Assembly: GCA_028722305.1 (NCBI GenBank)
Contig: JAQYHB010000021.1
Location: 30,109-94,108, forward strand
From: Spirochaetales bacterium
GTDB lineage: Bacteria > Spirochaetota > Spirochaetia > Sphaerochaetales > Sphaerochaetaceae
Direction: 5' to 3'
DNA: 64,000 bases
How positions within the stretch are numbered: the stretch's first letter is position 1; the number at the start of each line of letters is the position of its first letter. Made by a program: the position numbers and the translations under genes. Below the pieces are notes generated by a model. That model saw nothing but the letters and a program-made list of their open reading frames with translations, was not told where the DNA came from and made no database searches. Below are positions 8,332-17,598 of this stretch, piece after piece.

Positions 8332-8945
8332 AAGGAATTCTGTACAGTTATCTGCTGATTCTGGTGGTGCTGGCAATCGGCCTGGGGGCCCGGAAACTGC
8401 ACGCCTCTCCGATGGTCAGCCGGAAAATCATCCACATGGGAGTGGGCAATTGGTGGTTCGTGGAGATGGCGATGCTTCCCACCCTGCAACTCGCCTTGGT
8501 TCCCCCGATTACCTTTATCTTCCTGAATACCTTGGCGGTGGTCCTGCACAAAGGCGAGAGCGAGGAGAAGCGAAACTATGGCCTGATCTATTATCCGGTC
8601 GCGCTGGTCGTCCTGGTCCTGCTCCAGTTCAAGGCAGGCGTTTCCAGCCGGGCATGCCTGTGGGGCGTGCTGGTCATGGCCTACGGCGACAGCTTTGCTG
8701 CGATTTTCGGCTCCTGGTATAAGGACTCCAGGCATTTGCCCGGTTACATGCGCGACAAGACGCTGGTGGGAAGCCTGGTGATGCTGGTGGTAAGCGTTGC
8801 GGTGGGCTTGGGTGTCACCCATAGCTTCCCGATGGCCCTTTTGGTCGGCTTGGTCGCCACGGTCGCCGAGGCCGCCACTCCGTTCGGCCTGGACAATCTG
8901 TCCGTGCCCATCCTGGCGACACTGGTCGCCGGGCAATTGGTATGA
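8328..8945 (+). CDS. VTE5/SEC59/dolichol-kinase-like integral membrane protein (putative prenyl-alcohol kinase)
   Basis: This 205-residue protein has about six to seven membrane segments. It carries RKIIHMGVGNWWF, the RK-x-x-H signature of the SEC59/DGK1/VTE5 family that also relates to CDP-diglyceride synthases, and VMAYGDSFAAIFG, the conserved loop with the essential Asp. VTE5 phosphorylates phytol using CTP. The substrate here is likely a prenyl or polyprenyl alcohol, by inference. The start at 8328 overlaps the preceding stop as ATGA, and the last four bases overlap the next start the same way. The downstream neighbour is DUF92, the family of VTE6, which adds the second phosphate. The pair therefore reads as a two-step salvage route to a prenyl diphosphate. 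Confidence 0.75.
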   Translation: MKGILYSYLLILVVLAIGLGARKLHASPMVSRKIIHMGVGNWWFVEMAMLPTLQLALVPPITFIFLNTLAVVLHKGESEEKRNYGLIYYPVALVVLVLLQFKAGVSSRACLWGVLVMAYGDSFAAIFGSWYKDSRHLPGYMRDKTLVGSLVMLVVSVAVGLGVTHSFPMALLVGLVATVAEAATPFGLDNLSVPILATLVAGQLV

Positions 8946-9817
8946 GCCGATTCGCAAACCTGGTCCCGCCCTGCGGTTCCTTCGCTTCCTGGCTTGACGG
9001 GCGCTTTTTCCCGTTGCCGTTTTCCTTTTGGATCTTGACCGCCCTCATGCTGGCCATCTGCCTGCTTTCCTACAAGAGCCATCAGTTGACCAGAAGCGGC
9101 ATTGTCTTGGAGTTCCTGGTCGGCATGGGGATTACCTGGCCCCTCGGTTTCGGAGGGCTTTCTGTCATCCTCTATTTCTTCATCATGGCTGCGGTGACAG
9201 GACGTTACTCGAAGCGCATGCGCTCGGGGATCGCCGGTATGGAAAAGAAGGGAAGTTGCCGTGACGGGGCGCAGGTCTTCGCCAACGGGGGGCTCGCCTT
9301 GGTCTTCTCCCTTTGCTACGCCTGGCAGCAGAATCCCGCTTTCCTTGTGATGTTCGGCGCCTCGATCGCCGAGGCCTCTGCGGACACCACTGCCGGCGAT
9401 ATCGGCGTGCTCTCGGCCCAGACTCCCGTCTCGATCCTGACGGGGAAACCGATGCCCAAGGGGCAGAGTGGGGCGGTCACGTTGCAGGGGCTCCTCGCCT
9501 CGCTTTTCGCCTCGTTCCTTGTTGCTCTGGTCTGGCAGTCCTGTTTCCTGTTTCCAAGTGCCGACGAGCTGCGACAGCTTGCCATCGTCACCGCTTGCGG
9601 TTTCGTGGGCGCCGCGTTCGACTCCTTTCTCGGGGCTTCATGCCAGGTAATCTACTTCGACCCGGAAAAGGGAGCCTTGACCGAGCACGATCGGGACAGC
9701 CAGGGGCGTCCCCTGGAGCGTGTGCGGGGCATCCCGTGGATGGACAACGACATGGTCAATTTCCTTTCCGGGCTTTTCGCCTCGTTGCTGGCCGGATTGG
9801 TTTTTTCGCTTTTATAG
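8942..9817 (+). CDS. DUF92/TMEM19 family membrane protein (VTE6-like, putative prenyl-phosphate kinase)
   Basis: This 291-residue multi-spanning protein has the DUF92 landmarks in order: RDGAQVFANGGLAL (about residues 102-115), GASIAEASADTTAGDIG, GQSGAVTLQGLLASLFA, GFVGAAFDSFLGAS and WMDNDMVNFLSG. In plants and cyanobacteria the family includes VTE6, which converts phytyl phosphate to phytyl diphosphate. It overlaps the VTE5-like gene by ATGA, so both are coupled and probably act on the same substrate. No chlorophyll is expected in this organism, so a polyprenol or farnesol/geranylgeraniol pool is the likelier substrate; this is inference. Confidence 0.78.
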   Translation: MSRFANLVPPCGSFASWLDGRFFPLPFSFWILTALMLAICLLSYKSHQLTRSGIVLEFLVGMGITWPLGFGGLSVILYFFIMAAVTGRYSKRMRSGIAGMEKKGSCRDGAQVFANGGLALVFSLCYAWQQNPAFLVMFGASIAEASADTTAGDIGVLSAQTPVSILTGKPMPKGQSGAVTLQGLLASLFASFLVALVWQSCFLFPSADELRQLAIVTACGFVGAAFDSFLGASCQVIYFDPEKGALTEHDRDSQGRPLERVRGIPWMDNDMVNFLSGLFASLLAGLVFSLL

Positions 9818-9826
9818 CGCTTTCCC

Positions 9827-9855
9827 TTGCCGATGCAAAAAAATTTGAGTATGTT
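9827..9855 (+). promoter_or_regulatory. Candidate promoter of groEL
   Basis: TTGCCG (9827-9832), 17 bases, TATGTT (9850-9855), leaving a leader of about 55 bases. I found no CIRCE inverted repeat (TTAGCACTC-N9-GAGTGCTAA) between 9818 and 9916. Confidence 0.45.
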
Positions 9856-9895
9856 ACTGAACGGTTGAGATTTTTGACCCTAAAATTTCGTTTGA

Positions 9896-11554
<1,659 letters not shown>

Positions 11555-11584
11555 TCTGAGTCCTCCTCAGATGTATTCCCGGGG

Positions 11585-11619
11585 CCGGCTCCAGAAATGG
11601 GGCCGGTCTTTTCGTTTTT
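11585..11619 (+). terminator. Intrinsic terminator of groEL
   Basis: CCGGCTCCA (11585-11593) pairs with TGGGGCCGG (11598-11606) around GAAA, followed by TCTTTTCGTTTTT. Confidence 0.85.
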
Positions 11620-11660
11620 CGGGAACTTACCGTTGGGAACCTTGTCAAAAGCATGCAAAC

Positions 11661-11690
11661 TTGACTGGAGTACTTTACTCGTGGTACTTT
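11661..11690 (+). promoter_or_regulatory. Candidate promoter of yajC-secDF
   Basis: TTGACT (11661-11666), 18 bases, TACTTT (11685-11690). It gives a leader of about 65 bases before the yajC ATG. Confidence 0.45.
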
Positions 11691-11761
11691 GTTCGTTACT
11701 TGGAAAATAGGGCGTAGTGGGCAAATTGTGTCCGTTTCGTCCATCTGAGAAAGAGGAAAAA

Positions 11762-12178
11762 ATGCTGAACTTTATGATGAGTGCCGACGCGGCTGGTTCT
11801 TCCACTGGAAGCATGGCCACCACGATGATCACATTCGTGCTGATCATTCTGATTTTCTACTTCCTGATGATTCGTCCCCAGAGAAAGCGTGACAAAGAGA
11901 CTCAGGCGATGCTGAGCGCCATGAAGAAGGGCGACAAGGTCGTCTCCATCGGGGGAATCCATGGAACCGTCGTCGCGGTCAAGGAATCCAGCGTCATCGT
12001 CAAGGTCGACGACAACACCCGCATCGAGTTCTCCAAGAATGCGATCAGCCAGGTCCTGAATAAGAAAGAGGTCGCTTCCAACCCGAAGGCCGAGAAGAAA
12101 GCCGGTCAGAAGGCTGAGGAGAAGAGCGAGCCGAAGACCGAAGAGTCCGCCGCTGAAGAGCCCAAGAAAGAAAACTAA
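11762..12178 (+). CDS. yajC: Preprotein translocase subunit YajC
   Basis: YajC joins SecDF in the accessory complex of the Sec translocon. The 138-residue protein has a single membrane segment (about residues 19-40, ending FYFLMIRPQRKR) and the cytoplasmic core KKGDKVVSIGGIHGTVVAV. The C-terminus is an unusually long Lys/Glu-rich tail of roughly 35 residues that is probably disordered. I chose the ATG at 11762, just after GAAAGAGG; the frame is open upstream to 11717 but that part is not YajC-like. It starts the yajC-secD-secF operon. Confidence 0.93.
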   Translation: MLNFMMSADAAGSSTGSMATTMITFVLIILIFYFLMIRPQRKRDKETQAMLSAMKKGDKVVSIGGIHGTVVAVKESSVIVKVDDNTRIEFSKNAISQVLNKKEVASNPKAEKKAGQKAEEKSEPKTEESAAEEPKKEN

Positions 12179-12210
12179 CTCGTCTGTTTTACAGACAATC
12201 GGAGAGTATC

Positions 12211-13941
12211 ATGAAAAAACGGAATCGTCTGATCATCGTACTACTCGTGGTTGTCCTGTGCGGCATCTTCCTGTATCCCACTGTGAAGTGGTACGGGTTT
12301 GTGCCCCAGACAACCAACGATCTTGCAACAGGATCCAACGTACAGATCAGAGAGTATGCACGCGGCCAGGCTTCCCGCGACGCGCGCGCGTTGTTGGACC
12401 TCGTGAAGGGCAATCCGGATGCGGATGTTCCGAGCGAGTTCGGATATCTGAAGGGCGCCGCGAAGGCGAACTACAAGGCAAGCAAGGAGAGCGTGCCGTC
12501 GAAGTGGACCGTTTCCGCGCTGCTGCGTGGCTTCTACACCGAGAAGAACCTGCTGAATGCCATCGAGGACCACTACCGCAGCGAACTGACCGGCCTGAAG
12601 AAGCTCAGCGGCAAGGCGCTCCAGCTTGGCCTGGACCTCCAGGGTGGCATGAGCGTCCTGCTTGACGCCGACATCGAGGGGTATACCGAGAGGACCGGCA
12701 TCACTCCTTCGTCCTCCCAGGTGACCAGCCTGGTCAACGAGGATATCGAGATCCTGAAAACCCGTATCGACCAGTTCGGTGTCAGCGAGCCGGAAATCCG
12801 GTTGCAGGGTAGCGACCAGATCGCGATTGAGGTCCCCGGAGCTTCCGATCCGGAGCGTATCAATTCCTTCCTCCGTGGAAAGGGTTCCTTGACCTTCCAG
12901 ATGGTGGATACCGACCTGACCACCCAGCTGCAGCAGTATTACGCCGAGCATCCGACCGAAGCCTTCAACGATGATGGTTCGATTCGTCAGCCCAGTTTCC
13001 TGCCTGCCGGCAAGGTGGCCACCGGTTACTATGTCAATGACGAGTATGGCATCGACGAGTTGCAGCGCTTCGTCGTGCTGAACGCGGAAGTGGCGTTGGA
13101 TGGCGAGCACCTTGAGAGCGCGACCACCAGCACCGACGGCATCACCGGTCGCCCGGTGGTCAACTTCCAGCTTGACAGCACGGGCGGCGACCTGTTCTAC
13201 AAGCTCACCAGCGCCAACGTCGGCAACACCTTGGCGGTCGTCATGGACGGCAACGTCAAGGCTATGGCGACAATCAACGAGGCCATCCGGTCGTCCGTCC
13301 AGATCAGCGGTTTCAGCCAGAAAGAGGCTGACGACCTGGCCATCGTCCTGAAGACTGCCGCGCTTCCGATCAACCTGACCGTAGCAAGCCAGCAGAGCGT
13401 GGGCGCCACTCTTGGCGACGACGCGGTCCATGCGGCCATGTACGCCCTGCTCATCGGCATCGGCCTGATCATTCTATTCATGATTGTCGAGTACAAGGTT
13501 TCCGGTTTGGTCGCCGATCTTGCTCTGGTCTTCAACCTAGTGATCATGTTCGCCCTGCTTACCTCGTTCGGATTCACTGTGACGCTCTCCAGCGTCGCCG
13601 GTCTGGTCCTGACCCTCGGCATGGCGGTTGACTCGAACGTCATCATCAACGAGCGTATCAAGGAAGAGCTTCGCGCCGGAAAGAGCGACAAAGCCGCTGT
13701 GAATGCCGGTTATGGAAAGGCATTCTGGACCATCATGGACGCGAACGTCACCACGATTATCGCAGGTCTCGTTCTTTCCTTCCTCGGTTCTTCTGCCGTG
13801 AAGGGATTCGCCAACACGCTTTGCGTCGGTATCATCAGCAGTGTATTCACCTCGTTGTTCGTGACACACCTGATCATGGACGCCGCCGTGACGGATAACC
13901 CGAAGGGCAAGCTGAACATCAGCTGGAGGAAGATCAAATGA
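12211..13941 (+). CDS. secD: Protein translocase subunit SecD
   Basis: SecD uses the proton or sodium gradient to pull exported proteins across the inner membrane. The 576 residues begin with a transmembrane segment (about 7-25). A periplasmic P1 domain follows, marked by GKALQLGLDLQGGMSVLL and TRIDQFGVSEPEIRLQG. Five C-terminal segments contain LVFNLVIMFALLTSFG, GLVLTLGMAVDSNVIINERI and VTTIIAGLVLSFLGS. It lies 32 bases after yajC and overlaps secF by ATGA. Its ribosome site is GGAGAG. Confidence 0.96.
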   Translation: MKKRNRLIIVLLVVVLCGIFLYPTVKWYGFVPQTTNDLATGSNVQIREYARGQASRDARALLDLVKGNPDADVPSEFGYLKGAAKANYKASKESVPSKWTVSALLRGFYTEKNLLNAIEDHYRSELTGLKKLSGKALQLGLDLQGGMSVLLDADIEGYTERTGITPSSSQVTSLVNEDIEILKTRIDQFGVSEPEIRLQGSDQIAIEVPGASDPERINSFLRGKGSLTFQMVDTDLTTQLQQYYAEHPTEAFNDDGSIRQPSFLPAGKVATGYYVNDEYGIDELQRFVVLNAEVALDGEHLESATTSTDGITGRPVVNFQLDSTGGDLFYKLTSANVGNTLAVVMDGNVKAMATINEAIRSSVQISGFSQKEADDLAIVLKTAALPINLTVASQQSVGATLGDDAVHAAMYALLIGIGLIILFMIVEYKVSGLVADLALVFNLVIMFALLTSFGFTVTLSSVAGLVLTLGMAVDSNVIINERIKEELRAGKSDKAAVNAGYGKAFWTIMDANVTTIIAGLVLSFLGSSAVKGFANTLCVGIISSVFTSLFVTHLIMDAAVTDNPKGKLNISWRKIK

Positions 13942-15134
13942 AGACTATTCAGGTGTATAAGAATCGCAAGCGGAGCTGTGCTCTGGCCTGCGTCTGTCTT
14001 GCCATCGGCATCATCAGCATGGTCGTCTTCCATGGTTTCAACCGCGGTATCGACTTCGAGAGTGGTCTTGGACTTCGTGTCCAGGTTGCCCCGAGCGGAC
14101 TGGCTGTCGCTTACACTGGTGGCAAGACCGCACGGCTTTCCGTCGTTGGCGGGAACCTCTCGCTCGAGTTGCGGGGGGATGATGGCGTGAAAACCATTAC
14201 GTACCCTGCCACCCAGTATCCGACCGTGCAGGACCTCGCCGCCGCGATGAACCAGACCGAGGGTGTCTCCACCCAGGTGTTCGATGGTTCGCTGGCGACT
14301 GCCGCCGTCCTTTCCGGGTACGGATTCCCTGCTACCCTGACCGAGGAGCCGACTGTCGTCAACTTCGCCAAGGGGAGCAACATCACCATCGAGCAGGTTC
14401 GTCAGGCTCTGAACGGGATGCCTGGTGTGAGAATCCAGACCGTTGGCGCCGCCGCCGACCAGGTCTTCCAGATTCGCACGGCTTTGAGCGGTGACGAGAC
14501 CCAGCAGAGCAAGACGGGCGAGATCAGCGATGCGCTCGATGCCGCGTTCGGCAAGAACAATGTCGTTGTGTTGCAGAGCGATTTCGTCGGACCGAAGTAT
14601 TCCTCTTCTTTGATTCGCGGCTCTGTGCTTTCCGTGCTTGCCGCATTGGTCTTGATTCTCTGCTATATTTGGATCCGGTTCCGTTTCGCCTATGCGCTCA
14701 GTTCCATCCTGGCCCTGTGCCACGACGTGCTGTTGATGCTAAGCTTCATCGCGCTGATGCGCTTTGAGGTTTCCAGCACCACAGTCGCCGCGGTCCTGAC
14801 CCTGATTGGATATTCTCTGAACAACACGATCGTTATTTTCGACCGTGTCCGTGAGAATGTGAATCTGTATCCGGAGAATTCGCTTGAGGTCCAGATCGAC
14901 AATTCCGTGACGCAGAGTTGGACTCGTACATTGTTCAGCACGGTCACGACCCTGATTGCCATCGCCCCTCTCGCCATCTTGGCGACGGGAGACATCAAGC
15001 TTTTCGCCATCGAGATGATCTTCGGCCTGGTTGTCGGTACTTTCAGCAGCAACATGCTGGCACCGGTCTTCCTGGTCTGGATCACCAGAGCACAGGAGAA
15101 GAAAGCCGCCAAGAAGGCTGCTTCCGCCCAGTAA
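13938..15134 (+). CDS. secF: Protein translocase subunit SecF
   Basis: SecF is the partner of SecD. It has six membrane segments, the N-terminal FNRGIDFESGLGLRVQV of the SecD/SecF head family, and GYSLNNTIVIFDRVREN in segment 4-5. At 398 residues it is longer than the typical 300-320. The extra length lies in the periplasmic region (about residues 50-210), which forms a large spirochaete-style P1 domain. It is translationally coupled to secD by ATGA and closed by a strong terminator. Confidence 0.95.
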   Translation: MKTIQVYKNRKRSCALACVCLAIGIISMVVFHGFNRGIDFESGLGLRVQVAPSGLAVAYTGGKTARLSVVGGNLSLELRGDDGVKTITYPATQYPTVQDLAAAMNQTEGVSTQVFDGSLATAAVLSGYGFPATLTEEPTVVNFAKGSNITIEQVRQALNGMPGVRIQTVGAAADQVFQIRTALSGDETQQSKTGEISDALDAAFGKNNVVVLQSDFVGPKYSSSLIRGSVLSVLAALVLILCYIWIRFRFAYALSSILALCHDVLLMLSFIALMRFEVSSTTVAAVLTLIGYSLNNTIVIFDRVRENVNLYPENSLEVQIDNSVTQSWTRTLFSTVTTLIAIAPLAILATGDIKLFAIEMIFGLVVGTFSSNMLAPVFLVWITRAQEKKAAKKAASAQ

Positions 15135-15153
15135 GCTTCTGTATTCGCACGTG

Positions 15154-15185
15154 CCGCCCGGATGTGTTCCGGGCGGTTTTTGTGT
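15154..15185 (+). terminator. Intrinsic terminator of yajC-secDF
   Basis: CCGCCCGG (15154-15161) pairs with CCGGGCGG (15169-15176) around a seven-base loop, followed by TTTTTGTG. Confidence 0.88.
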
Positions 15186-15282
15186 GCCAAGCCGGCAGTC
15201 CTTGTTTGTCGATACTGAAGATTTATGCCATTTATGTCGGAAGTTTGCAATGAATGGAACCAAGCAAAACGTCGAGCCGATA

Positions 15283-16252
15283 TTACAGGATTTCCAGCCA
15301 GCGTTTGTCCAACAGAAAGTCCAGAATGCCGACCACCAGAATGCCTTCTTCGGTCCTCCAGGGTTTTGTCTGGCCCTCTACGACAATCAGTTTGGGAAAG
15401 TTATCCACGATACGGGAGTAGGGACGGGATTCCTGCAACGTTTTTTCCCGGGTCTCAGGGCGTAGGGCGGATTGGATATACAGTCTGTCATTTCCCTTGT
15501 TGCAGACAAAATCAACTTCGGTCTGCATCCGTTTTTTCATCCCGAACCTCTACAATCCCCACATCAACCTGGTATCCCCTGATCCGAAGTTCGTTATAGA
15601 GGATGTTCTCCATCAAATGAGTTGGTTCCAGTTGTCGGAAATGAAGAAAGGCATTTCTCAGACCGACGTCCATGAAGTAGTATTTTTGGTGACTGGCGAG
15701 GTATCTTCTGCCATTGATGTCATATCGCTGGGTTTTCTCGGCAAGGAAAGCATCCTCCAGATAAGAGAGATAGGCATGGATGGTATTCATCGACAGTTTT
15801 TTCTCTCCATTGCTCCGGAATGTGTCATAGATGCGCTTTGCATTGGTCAACGACCCGACAGAGGAGGCAAGCAGACAGGTTATTTCCTCCAGTTGGTGAG
15901 TGTAGACGACATGGTTTCGATCGACGATATCCCGCAGATAGGTTTGCGCGCACAGGTTTTGCAAGTATTCGTCTTTGTCTTCCTTCTGTTGGGAGAAGAG
16001 AGAGGGCATGCCCCCGTGGGTGATGTGTTCCTGCCATCCATTGGCAGGAGTCCCGCCATACGCAGACATGAATTCTGCAAAGGACAAAGGCCATACGTGG
16101 ATTTGGTCTCCGCGGCCTCTGAATTCAGTCACAATGTCGGACGAGAGGAATTTCGAATTGCTGCCGGTGACGTAAATGTCCAGGTTTTTCTCATAAAGAA
16201 GCTCTGTCTTCGAAAAATGACTTTGTGTTCCGACCGTATCTCCAATCTATAG
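15283..16252 (-). pseudogene. DUF4143-type AAA ATPase, N-terminally truncated and frameshifted
   Basis: On the minus strand the frame from 16252 reads ELLYEKNLDIYVTGSNSKFL, then HVWPLSFAEFMSAYGG, and continues to about 15535. These are the sensor and middle regions of ATPases with a C-terminal DUF4143 domain. The P-loop and Walker B parts, some 80-100 residues, are absent because the frame ends in a stop beside ispH. The C-terminal part (TEVDFVCNKGNDRLYIQSAL, ending at 15283) is in another frame. Removing one A from the A6 run at 15532-15537 would rejoin both frames as DEKRMQTEVDF. The gene is therefore a remnant, although the single-base shift could be a sequencing error. Intact members carry out unknown, possibly toxin- or defence-related, roles. 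Confidence 0.85.
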
Positions 16253-16287
16253 TGGTTCTTCCCGCTGATTCCCGGTAGAATGAACAC

Positions 16288-17118
16288 ATGCAAATCATCC
16301 TTTCTTCTGTGCTTGAGTATTGTGGAGGGGTAAAGCGCGCCCTGAGGATGGCAGATGAACAGCTGGACTCTGTCCACGACCGCCCAGTCTATAGCCTCGG
16401 CCAGTTGATCCACAACAGGATTGTGACTGACGAGTTCGAGAGGCGTGGCCTTGTCGCCATCAATGCTCCCTCTGAAGGGGAAGGGGGCGTGCTGGTTGTC
16501 CGAGCCCATGGCATGACCGACGCGGAGAAAAGGGACTTCCTTTCGGCGGGATATTCCCTGGTAGACGCTACCTGTCCGGTGGTGACCCACAACCTTGCCA
16601 TGATCCGGAAATATGCGTCAGACCACCAGATCCTTGTCATCGGAGAGAAGGGACACGCCGAGGTCAATTCGATGATGGGAATCGACGGTTCTTGCCCGAC
16701 TCTGCTTTCCTCGCCAGCAGACGTGGCTTTGCTTGCAAGGGATGGTTCCTATGCCGCCTTTGTCCAGACGACTTTCGAGGAGGAGAAGTGGCAGGAAATC
16801 CGGAAGGCGTTGCAACCTTTCCGGGTGGTGTTCGTCAACCATATCTGCCCCGCTTCGACAGCCCGCCGGAAGGCGGTGGTGGAGCTGGCGGAAAAGTGTG
16901 ACGCCCTGATAGTCATCGGCGGCCGCAACTCGGCAAACACCCAAGCGCTCGCTTCCTTGGCCAAACAGACAAAACCCTCTCTGGTTGTCTACTCCATCGA
17001 GAGCGAGAAGGACGTGACTGACGAGATGCGCCGTTTCCCGAGGGTGGGGCTTGCTACCGGAGCAAGCACCGCTCATGAAACCTTGCTCGCCGTACGTGAT
17101 GCCCTGTCGCATTCTTGA
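16288..17118 (+). CDS. ispH: 4-hydroxy-3-methylbut-2-enyl diphosphate reductase
   Basis: It performs the last step of the MEP pathway, reducing HMBPP to IPP and DMAPP with a [4Fe-4S] cluster. The three cluster cysteines are visible at Cys12 (EYCGGVKRA), in VDATCPVV and in NHICPASTARRKA. GQLIHNRIV, RAHGM, GGRNSANT and GASTAHE complete the family pattern. The length of 276 residues is normal. The promoter lies in the 35-base gap after the decayed ATPase, or transcription crosses from further upstream. It shows the organism makes isoprenoids by the MEP route. Confidence 0.96.
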   Translation: MQIILSSVLEYCGGVKRALRMADEQLDSVHDRPVYSLGQLIHNRIVTDEFERRGLVAINAPSEGEGGVLVVRAHGMTDAEKRDFLSAGYSLVDATCPVVTHNLAMIRKYASDHQILVIGEKGHAEVNSMMGIDGSCPTLLSSPADVALLARDGSYAAFVQTTFEEEKWQEIRKALQPFRVVFVNHICPASTARRKAVVELAEKCDALIVIGGRNSANTQALASLAKQTKPSLVVYSIESEKDVTDEMRRFPRVGLATGASTAHETLLAVRDALSHS

Positions 17119-17265
17119 ATCTTTCCTGTTCTGGCGAATGGTCTCTTCGGGTACGGTAATGAGAACTTTGGGCAGTTTATGTCCCTATGGAAATCAATAA
17201 AATACTACGAAACATATTAACAGTAGGCCTGTGAGTTTTTATTGCCGCTCAATGTGCAGGACGAT

Positions 17266-17276
17266 GGAATAATTCC
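17266..17276. promoter_or_regulatory. Palindrome upstream of the hydrogenase operon promoter
   Basis: GGAATAATTCC is a perfect inverted repeat ending ten bases before the -35 box. The half site ATTCC/GGAAT recurs downstream near 17316 and 17333. It could bind an activator or repressor of the hydrogenase operon; no known regulator motif is recognised. Confidence 0.3.
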
Positions 17277-17286
17277 TTCATATAAT

Positions 17287-17315
17287 TTGACTTGTCTCGC
17301 CGCGAGGTGTATCTT
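17287..17315 (+). promoter_or_regulatory. Promoter of the hydrogenase operon
   Basis: TTGACT (17287-17292), 17 bases, TATCTT (17310-17315). The first ATG follows at 17338 after an AAGGAAGG ribosome site. Confidence 0.65.
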
Positions 17316-17337
17316 ATTCCATACAAAAGGAAGGAAT

Positions 17338-17598
17338 ATGGATAAGATTAAGGTAGAGCTCTGCATGGGAAGTTCTTGCTTCGCAAGGGGGAACTCGCAG
17401 GCTCTGATGAACTTGGAGTCATATATTCAGGAACACCACCTGGAGGATGAGGTGGAGTTCGAGGGCCATTTGTGCCTGAACGCTTGCTCGGACGGGCCGA
17501 ACTTGTCGATTGACGGCGTGCGGTATCAGCATGTCGACAGCAACGTGGTCACCGACCTGCTTGAGAAGGCGCTTGCCAAGAGGAGAGGGGAGGCGTGA
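17338..17598 (+). CDS. Thioredoxin-like [2Fe-2S] ferredoxin (NuoE/HndA-like)
   Basis: This 86-residue electron carrier has the four cysteines of thioredoxin-fold [2Fe-2S] proteins: ELCMGSSCFARGN (Cys9, Cys14) and GHLCLNACSDGP (Cys46, Cys50). The ATG at 17338 has AAGGAAGG upstream; earlier in-frame codons are unrelated. Its stop overlaps the GTG start of the PAS-containing hydrogenase, so it is probably a dedicated partner passing electrons to or from it. A second paralogue sits at 20605 before the second hydrogenase. Confidence 0.88.
   Translation: MDKIKVELCMGSSCFARGNSQALMNLESYIQEHHLEDEVEFEGHLCLNACSDGPNLSIDGVRYQHVDSNVVTDLLEKALAKRRGEA

Noticed and set aside
12241..13431. Minus-strand open frame (396 codons) across secD
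   Set aside because: Shadow of SecD, low-complexity translation rich in Val, Leu and Asp, with no ribosome site.
15497..16252. Plus-strand 251-codon frame
   Set aside because: The minus strand encodes the recognisable DUF4143 ATPase remnant; the plus frame lacks a start context.
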